From NCBI GenBank assembly GCA_949775045.1, contig OX459095.1, positions 21,604,811-21,668,810 on the forward strand: DNA of 64,000 nt. The letters run 5' to 3'. Shown here piece by piece: positions 57,426 through 64,000 of the stretch (positions are counted from its first letter, which is position 1; the number at the start of each line of letters is the position of its first letter). This DNA is from Metridium senile (Eukaryota > Cnidaria > Anthozoa > Actiniaria > Metridiidae). Under the pieces are notes generated by a model. It was given only the letters and a program-made list of their open reading frames with translations, searched no databases and was not told the DNA's origin. The position numbers were made by a program, and so were the translations under genes.

Positions 57426-58367
57426 TTAATTGATATCATCACTTTTAGTATTATTCTTTCTTTTTCCAACGTGTGATATTGTTGCTGTAACTGCTCTCCT
57501 AATCTCTTTCATTCTCCAAAACAAAATGAGTGGATTCACAAGAGAATTACTGTAGATTGTTACGGCTGTTAAACTCTCTGCACCCCATATAGCTGCAGAT
57601 TCTCCTACGAAAATCGTCGCTACAGCATAAAACAAAAACGGCACATAACAGAGATTGAACGCCAAGTAAACGTATGCCATAGTCAACATAGATTTTTTGT
57701 ATCGGTACGTGTTAGCTGCTTGTTCATTCGCGGCTCCTTCCGCCAAGTCCTTCAGAAGTCGCTTTTGGTTTCTCAAAGTAATGAAACATTTAATGTAGCA
57801 GTACGATGCCATGACAACGCATGATGCTATTATTGATGCGGCCACTTTAAAATACAGCGATCTTGGGGTATATAAAAGAGCACTATATAACACACACGTG
57901 AGGGCCCATATTACTGCTACTAGATAAGTCACCCTTCTATTCGTGACCAATAGTCGGTATTTAGTGCCTTTGTGGACTACAAGGTACCTATCAAGGGCAA
58001 TTGCCGTGAGGGTCAAAAATGAGACGCATGCGAGAGCACCTCCGACGACGTAGTAAACAACTCCAGTGATACAGAATGTAGAAAATGCATGCGTGACTTC
58101 AGCGATCTTTTGCGCCAACTGCGCAGGTTCTATGACCAACCCTACAAGAAGGTCCGACATTGCCAGGCTAAAGAGAAGTTTAGTAGATGGTTTACGAATC
58201 TCAGACGAGCGATACAAAGAAACTATTAACAGAACATTGAGGACGATAGTTGGTAGAATCAATATGGCGTCTAGTGTAGCTGTGACCATGTAGATACTTT
58301 TAACTTGGTCGATTTTCACTGTGTTGAACGTTAGGAAAAGACACCGTTGAGTTTCGTTGTCATGCAT
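57426..58367 (-). CDS. Class A (rhodopsin-like) G-protein-coupled receptor, single exon
   Basis: 313 residues with seven hydrophobic segments: about 28-52, 62-85, 97-123, 145-168, 173-195, 227-252 and 262-285. Class A landmarks: Asn44 in helix 1 (IVLNVLLI), Asp72 in helix 2 (LAMSDLLVG), Cys99 at the top of helix 3, DRY at 126-128, FNLCYVP (237-243) in helix 6, and NPLIL (278-282) in place of NPxxY. The stretch between helices 4 and 5 (YTPRSLYFK) has no cysteine, so the usual disulphide to Cys99 seems absent. Helix 8 is basic (RMKEIRRAV). A short extracellular N-terminus with an N-glycosylation site (NET) fits small-ligand receptors. It resembles lineage-expanded orphan receptors of cnidarians (adenosine/melanocortin/amine-like groups). 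The ligand is unknown, and the frame is intact. Confidence 0.9.
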   Translation of the reverse strand: MHDNETQRCLFLTFNTVKIDQVKSIYMVTATLDAILILPTIVLNVLLIVSLYRSSEIRKPSTKLLFSLAMSDLLVGLVIEPAQLAQKIAEVTHAFSTFCITGVVYYVVGGALACVSFLTLTAIALDRYLVVHKGTKYRLLVTNRRVTYLVAVIWALTCVLYSALLYTPRSLYFKVAASIIASCVVMASYCYIKCFITLRNQKRLLKDLAEGAANEQAANTYRYKKSMLTMAYVYLAFNLCYVPFLFYAVATIFVGESAAIWGAESLTAVTIYSNSLVNPLILFWRMKEIRRAVTATISHVGKRKNNTKSDDIN

Positions 58368-59671
58368 TGTTGCTTTGATCGTTGCTAAGGCTAAGGCAAA
58401 TAGTATAAAGACACAAAGATATTTGAACGTTTTACGATAATAAACTGAGCGTGTCTCTTATGATAATAGTAGGTTCTTGTATAGCACACTACACATATAA
58501 TGACTTTTATTATGTTTACATATCTGAAACGGACTAAAATATTTTTGATGACGTCAATGAAAACCGAGAATAGCTAGTTTCAGTAACATTGTCCACATAT
58601 GTCTATTGTCTCTCAATCAAAGTGCGTGTTGTATATCAAATACTTTACAAATAAATATATATATTTATTATATAGGTGACATATCAGCCAAAAAAGGTGA
58701 CATTTGTGGCTAATTTACATCTTTTTACGCGCGAAAAACGCGCGATAATGTTGCGTGACGTGAATTTCGATTTCAATATCTCGAGAACGAAACAACAAAA
58801 ACCAACAAAACTTTCAGGAATAAAATCTTTTAAACACATCTACAAAATATTAAAGGACCAGCCTTCTGCGATTTATAGTTTAGATTTTAGCGTTTAATGA
58901 CGCCACATAAAAACCGAGAATATGTTGTTATTCATGTGATTCAGTTTCACAATGCTACAGCTTACCTACGTATATTGCTTTAGAGGAAGGAAGTTTTATA
59001 GACCAAAAAAGGGTTTATGAGGTCTTTATTCCTCAAATACATTTACTCAACAATAGTCTCAAATCGAGATCCAATACGGACATCATTTTGTTATTGTCCA
59101 TAATTAATTTATACCGCGATTATTTGGTTATGAAAACAGGGCTGCATGCTAATCATTTTGAAATAGAATTTCTCAGGATTCTTTGAAAAGGATGAAATTT
59201 TCGAATGAAAGAATTTTCACTAAAATCGTTTAGGTAAGCTTGGTTAGAACTCAAACACTAAATTGCTACTGTAAAAAAGTTCTCATTTAGTGACTAGTAG
59301 TCACTATCAAAGACAAGTAAAGTTGTGATGAGGTATTGTTTCCCTAGCCTGCGTAGCAAGCGTTTCTTTTTTAGGAAACGGGGAAAAGTTGTTTTGGGAT
59401 AGCTGTGGTACCGATGTGGCCGCGCGAAACCTAAGACGAGTGCGAAAAAACAAAAGCTGGAGGAGGGGGAGGGGAGAAGAGCAGAGGATGTGATGTTTGT
59501 GGTCGAGTGATACTGATACTGGTTAAACAGTCACTAATTAGAAACTATTAGTTAGTAACTATTTTGTTTTTATTTCATGGTTTTAGTGTTTTCGCTCTAT
59601 GATTGATATCGTACATAAGTACGAAAGCACCTCGATTGGCCCAAACGAAAACCCAAACGTACAGTTCTAGA
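58368..59671. other. Upstream GPCR flank and intergenic DNA
   Basis: No gene seen. It contains an inverted family D repeat copy (about 59290-59345) followed by an element starting TAGCCTGCGTAGCAAGCGTT (59346). Confidence 0.5.
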
Positions 59672-60484
59672 CCCCGTCTACACGGATCCGGATACTTTTG
59701 AAACCGCATACTTTTTGATGCGAATCGGCCTTTATTTCATACATACTGAGATTTTCTTTAGTAATCAGCCTGTGTGAAAAGCCATTTCGCGACTACGCTC
59801 GGCCAATTAGAGAGGCGAAACGATTTTCTCACACGTGAAAAAAGTGTTTCGTCCAATCACAAATCACCTGTCAACACGAACTGGCAGCTTTGCCTCTGTT
59901 CATTCAGCTTCTGGTCGCTTTTGGTTTTGCAGTCGTTCAAAGCAGTTCGAGTATGTCTGATAATTCAAGAAGATTTAAGTCTTTAGAAAAACCTATAGAA
60001 ACATTTATTGAAGAACAAAAAAACAAGAACACTCTATCAAAAACCAGAAGAGATGTTAGTCTGTTAACGGAGTTTCTTCTTTCTAAAAACGAGTCAAGAA
60101 AAGTGGAGGAAATATCACCCGAGGAGTTGAATGTTTACATTAGTGAATTCATCGTTTCTGTACGACGAAAGGATGGCGAAGACTTCGAGCCGTCAAGTTT
60201 AAGAGGCCTTGTTTGTAGTTTTAATCGGCACTTGAAAGCCTGTAAATATCCAGCCAACATTATCGAGGATAAAGAATTTGAGCAAGTGAGACAAGCTCGT
60301 TCGTTTCCTGATACTTTTCAACTCGTGCGAAAAAACCGTACGCGCGCGCTTTCCATGTAGTAATCTATATATAGTCCACACGAATCCATTGAATCCGGTC
60401 ACCGAAACCGGATACGCGGATTCGTGTGGACGCAAATATTTCTATGCAGTTTTAGCCGGGTCGGATTCGTGTAGACGACTGGCC
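59672..60484. mobile_element. TIR element carrying a Crypton-like domain frame
   Basis: The left end GTCTACACGGATCCGGATAC and right end GGATTCGTGTAGAC are inverted. A second inverted GAATCC/GGATTC pair lies near 60380-60425 (TCCACACGAATCC, GGATTCGTGTGGA). The ends enclose the open frame at 59953-60360. Confidence 0.6.
59953..60360 (+). CDS. Crypton/tyrosine-recombinase N-terminal-like protein, 135 residues
   Basis: Open frame from MSDNSRRF (an upstream in-frame Met at 59890 would add 21 hydrophobic residues) to TAG at 60358-60360. Family-like segments: FIEEQKNKNTLSKTRRDV, EISPEELNVYISEFIVSVRR, DGEDFEPSSLRGLVCSFNRHL, and IIEDKEFEQV. These resemble the N-terminal core-binding-like region of Crypton-type proteins and of their metazoan derivatives (KCTD1, QRICH1 and ZMYM families). 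The catalytic Arg/His/Tyr domain is absent, and the end RTRALSM leads into the element's right end. It could be a domesticated DNA-binding module or a truncated relic. A spliced continuation cannot be excluded. Confidence 0.6.
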   Translation: MSDNSRRFKSLEKPIETFIEEQKNKNTLSKTRRDVSLLTEFLLSKNESRKVEEISPEELNVYISEFIVSVRRKDGEDFEPSSLRGLVCSFNRHLKACKYPANIIEDKEFEQVRQARSFPDTFQLVRKNRTRALSM

Positions 60485-60500
60485 CTAGATAACAGCTCAG

Positions 60501-60570
60501 GGGCGTAGCGTGGTCATTTTGACAAGTACGCACGGATGTGGATTTTGACTTTTGAATACAAAAATATATG
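60501..60570. repeat. Partial copy of the 56330-56483 MITE
   Basis: AGGGGCGTAGCGTGGTCATT, GACAAGTACGCACGGATGTG and TTTGAATACAAAAATATATG match the other copy. It is interrupted by the next element. Confidence 0.75.
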
Positions 60571-60571
60571 G

Positions 60572-60731
60572 ACATAAGCCTGGTCAGTTCACACTAGCGA
60601 TATAATAAGCATGAGCACATGCAACTTATGTCAAAAAGGTGTGAGAAAAGACAAGTGTGGCTGAATCTGAATCTGAAGCCCAACTGAGTCTGAGTATGTT
60701 GCTTATGCTTATGTCGCTAGTATGAACCAGG
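60572..60731. mobile_element. MITE, ATAAGCCTGGT...CACACTAGCGA ends
   Basis: The left end ACATAAGCCTGGT(CA)GTTCACACTAGCGA and right end TCGCTAGTATGAACCAGGC are inverted. Its end sequence is the unit of the 56036-56330 satellite. Confidence 0.7.
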
Positions 60732-60959
60732 CCTTAGTACAACTTAGACGCTGCGATTTTCCGTCGCCTAAATTTCCAGCATATTCGAAATCGCAGCGAC
60801 AAAGCTGCAATCAAATCGCTATTGAAATCGCCGCTCTTGTCACGCGACAAAAAGCTACAAAATTGCGTGTGTGAATATATATGCCGTGCTTACGCCGTGT
60901 GATTGAAGTGGTGATTTGGACAACAACATTTTGACGGCATTGCAGCTATAAAAATAAAC

Positions 60960-61140
60960 TACAGTAATAGCCTGTGTATAAGAACCTGGGTTTTAAGAAC
61001 TGGTTAGGCTAAAATTTTCATTTCAAGCCCCCTCCACATAGGAACCTATTGGTTTAAGTACCATTTAAATAAGAATTATATAAGAACCTATTTAGGCTAA
61101 ATTGAACAATTTAGGTTCTTATACGCGTGCTATTACTGTA
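60960..61140. mobile_element. TA-flanked MITE, family T, copy 2
   Basis: Ends TACAGTAATAGC and GCTATTACTGTA are inverted. The interior has TATAAGAACC and AACCTATTTAGGCTAAA units like those at 13474-13911. Confidence 0.75.
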
Positions 61141-61321
61141 TGTGTAGTATACACCATCTTACCCTGGCCTGTAATGTCTTTGTAAGCCTTGAAAAACTTT
61201 ATTTTATCATCGCAATCACGAACATAGCTGGAAAAATCTGTTATAAAACACAACAATATCAAAGAAATCAGTACAGGTTTGATGAGAGTATAAACTGAAA
61301 CCACTAAGCAAACTATATAAG

Positions 61322-61563
61322 TAAGGTAGTCGTACCTATTATCGCGCACATCCTATTATCGTGCTTTTCGTAAAAAAATAATATATATCTTCTATTCTGT
61401 GTAAAGGTTTATTGAATAAAGTGGACAAAAAGAGTTGGTTGCAACAGAATAAGCAGCCATAATTGTTTTAAATAATTTTGAAGCAGTGTTTTAGAAAATA
61501 TATATTATTTTTTACGAAAAGCACGATAATAGGATGTGCGCGATAATAGGTACGACTACCTTA
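61322..61563. mobile_element. Fold-back MITE with about 70-bp arms
   Basis: Left TAAGGTAGTCGTACCTATTA, TCGCGCACATCCTATTATCG, TGCTTTTCGTAAAAAA; right inverted TTTTTTACGAAAAGCA, CGATAATAGGATGTGCGCGA, TAATAGGTACGACTACCTTA. Arms are near-perfect. Confidence 0.9.
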
Positions 61564-61776
61564 TAGGAAATCATGCAGAAATGGAAATGGCGATAGCCAA
61601 GTTAAAACATTATGAACGTAACCTACCAAGAAACAGACCATACATTGATTGTTCTTCAGTGAACAATGGAGTCAGACCATGTATCAAAGTCTCTAAATCG
61701 CTTGTCTGAAAAACACCAAAATCTGTTCACAATATGCCTTTCCATTTGTATTGTTTTTAACATTCGTCTCGTTGGA

Positions 61777-63417
61777 TGAATGTAGTGTAGTGTAGTGTAG
61801 TGTAGTGTAGTGTAGTGTAGTGTAGTGTTGTGTAGTGTAGTGTAGTGTAGTGTAGTGTAGTGTAGTGTAGTGTAGTGTAGTGTAGTGTAGTGTAGTGTAG
61901 TGTAGTGTAGTGTAGTGTAGTGTAGTGTAGTGTAGTGTAGTGTAGTGTAGTGCTATGTAGTGTAGTGTAGTGCTATGTAGTGTAGTGTAGTGTAGTGTAG
62001 TGCTATGTAGTGTAGTGTAGTGTAGTGTAGTGTAGTGCAGTGAAGCGCAGTGTTTCGCTATGTAGTGTGATGCAGTGTAGTGTAGTGTAGTGTGATGCAG
62101 TGTAGTGTGGTGTTGTGCGGTGTAGTGTAGTGTAGTGTAGTGCAGTGTAGTGTAGTGTTGTGTAGTGAATTGTAGTGAAGTGCAGCGAAGCGCAGTGTTT
62201 CGCTATGTAGTGTGATGCAATGCAGTGTAGTGTAGTGTAGTGAAGTGTAGTGTAGTGAAGTGCAGCGAAGCACAGTGTTTCGCTATGTAGTGTGATGCAA
62301 TGCAGTGTAGTGTAGTGTAGTGTAGTGTAGTGTAGTGAATTGTAGTGAAGTGCAGCGAAGCGCAGTGTTTCGCTATGTAGTGTGATGCAATGCAGTGTAG
62401 TGTAGTGTAGTGAAGTGCAGCGAAGCGCAGTGTTTCGCTATGTAGTGTGATGCAATGCAGTGTATTGTAGTGTAGTGCAGTGCAGTGTAGTGTAGTGTTG
62501 TGTAGTGTAGTGTAGTGTTGTGTTGTGTAGTGTAGTGTAGTGTAGTGTAGTGTAGTGTAGTGTAGTGTAGTGTAGTGTAGTGCTATGTAGTGTAGTGTAG
62601 TGTAGTGCTATGTAGTGTAGTGTAGTGTAGTGTAGTGCAGTGAAGCGCAGTGTTTCGCTATGTAGTGTGATGCAGTGTAGTGTAGTGTAGTGTGATGCAG
62701 TGTAGTGTGATGCAGTGTAGTGTGGTGTTGTGCGGTGTAGTGTAGTGTAGTGTAGTGTAGTGTAGTGAATTGTAGTGAAGTGCAGCGAAGCGCAGTGTTT
62801 CGCTATGTAGTGTGATGCAATGCAGTGTAGTGTAGTGTAGTGTAGTGTAGTGAAGTGCAGCGAAGCACAGTGTTTCGCTATGTAGTGTGATGCAATGTAG
62901 TGTAGTGTAGTGTAGTGTAGTGTAGTGTAGTGAATTGTAGTGAAGTGCAGCGAAGCGCAGTGTTTCGCTATGTAGTGTGATGCAATGCAGTGTAGTGTAT
63001 TGAAGTGCAGCGAAGCGCAGTGTTTCGCTATGTAGTGTGATGCAATGCAGTGTATTGTAGTGTAGTGCAGTGCAGTGTAGTGTAGTGTAGTGTAGTGTAG
63101 TGTAGTGTAGTGTAGTGTAGTGTAGTGTAGTGTAGTGAGTGTAGTGTAGTGTAGTGTAGTGTAGTGTAGTGTAGTGTAGTGTAGTGTAGTGTAGTGTAGT
63201 GTAGTGTGGTGTGGTGTGGTGTGGTGTGGTGTGGTGTAGTGTAGTGTAGTGTAGTGTAGTGTAGTGTAGTGTAGTGTAGTGTAGTGTAGTGTAGTGTAGT
63301 GTAGTGTAGTGTAGTGTAGTGTAGTGCTATGTAGTGTAGTGTAGTGCTATGTAGTGTAGTGTAGTGTAGTGTAGTGCTATGTAGTGTAGTGTAGTGTAGT
63401 GTAGTGTAGTGTAGTGT
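61777..63417. repeat. TAGTG pentanucleotide satellite with higher-order structure
   Basis: About 1.64 kb of TGTAG/TAGTG units. Longer blocks containing TGCAGCGAAGCGCAGTGTTT and CGCTATGTAGTGTGATGCAA recur at least eight times between pure (TAGTG)n runs. A TGTGG variant run is at 63205-63235. No telomere hexamer is seen, and frames inside are artefacts. Confidence 0.97.
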
Positions 63418-63710
63418 ACTTTTCTCATCAACCCGTGATAAAAGTGTATTAGTTAAAGTTCGATATGTACGGACCGCGATTTACCTTTTTATAATGCATA
63501 AGAATTTTTGAGAACAATTTATATTTGTCGTCTCCAAGGGATTCTCGAACCTAGAGAAAAGAGAATGTGTAGTACATATGTTGTTATCTTGTTCAAGGCA
63601 ATAAGTGCCATATAGTAGTAAGTTTGATTAGCCGAAGGAAAAAGCTAATACATAACAGTAAATTGTTATACAGCTGGGTCGTACAGCAAGCTAGAATACA
63701 TTTTGACTAC

Positions 63711-64000
63711 CCAAAATATCACAACCTATAATACAAGTGAAATTTGGAATACAGTTGACTCTCTCTGAACGACCACTCTCTTTAATGACTGAAAGCGACC
63801 ACTTTCTTCTGGTCCGAGGATGGTTGCTTACGAGAAAGTCAACTGTAGTCAAAATACCACGAACTATAATTCACGTGAAATTTGGAAAATAGTTGACTTT
63901 CTCTTTAACGACTGAAAGCGACCACTTTCTTCTGGTCCGTGGATGATCACTTACGAGAGTCAACTGTAGTCAAAATATCACGACCTATAATTCACGTTTG
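63711..64000. repeat. Tandem repeat of about 120-140 bp, two-plus copies
   Basis: CAAAATATCAC starts near 63711, 63850 and 63972. Each unit contains AGTTGACT, CGACTGAAAGCGACCACTTT or a variant, CTTCTGGTCCG and GTCAACTGTAGTC. It continues beyond the window. Confidence 0.8.

Noticed and set aside
62058..62273. 71-codon Leu/His/Tyr/Thr-rich frame
   Set aside because: TAGTG satellite artefact.
61777..63417. Telomeric repeat
   Set aside because: The unit is TAGTG, not a known animal telomere hexamer, and it carries an internal higher-order block.

Overview
This is nuclear DNA from an invertebrate animal, most likely a cnidarian and probably an anthozoan (coral or sea anemone). The genes have GT-AG introns, spliced exons match conserved metazoan proteins (GNL2/NOG2, RPS21), and there is a single-exon class A GPCR and a single-exon vesicular amino-acid-transporter-like gene. 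The DNA is AT-rich, with dense short inverted-repeat transposons and tRNA-derived SINEs. The anthozoan placement is inference from the style of genes and repeats; no species marker is visible.

Host genes, left to right. (1) 202-12123 (+): 18 exons covering the C-terminal 740 residues of the nucleolar 60S-assembly GTPase GNL2; the 5' exons lie outside the window. (2) 14299-15478 (-): a two-exon 67-residue gene for a small membrane-anchored coiled-coil protein. (3) 16630-18160 (-): a decayed partial copy of the transporter, split by a PIF/Harbinger-type MITE. (4) 20923-22254 (+): the intact SLC32/VIAAT-like transporter. (5) 24493-27564 (-): a four-exon CmcI-type (cephalosporin hydroxylase / rhamnosyl O-methyltransferase family) gene. 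(6) 47904-48587 (-): a PH-domain protein. (7) 50418-53463 (+): ribosomal protein S21, with a 5' TOP-like tract, a 5'UTR intron and a poly(A) signal. (8) 57426-58367 (-): a class A GPCR. GNL2 and RPS21 are both ribosome genes, but nothing suggests that the loci work as a cluster.

Mobile DNA fills most of the rest. 30284-39890 is a nested series of inverted repeats, four levels deep, with a TTAA-flanked element inside one arm. 40333-46010 is the 3' end of a LINE on the minus strand, interrupted by a complete-looking 4.7-kb hAT element (41016-45704; 16-bp terminal repeats, 5-bp TTAGG target duplication). Short TIR elements, perfect palindromes, SINE copies and satellites are scattered elsewhere. 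The largest satellite is a 1.6-kb TAGTG pentanucleotide array at 61777-63417.

The most interesting object is the hAT element. Its first two exons can be spliced, in matching phase, to either of two downstream exons. One encodes an F-box/LRR-like protein and has its own stop codon and poly(A) signal. The other encodes the hAT transposase. The shared first exon encodes a peptide matching the PCNA-binding PIP-box consensus. The F-box frame is intact, whereas the transposase frame carries a C-terminal frameshift. A second notable object is a TIR element at 59672-60484 that carries an open frame resembling the N-terminal part of Crypton-type tyrosine-recombinase proteins.
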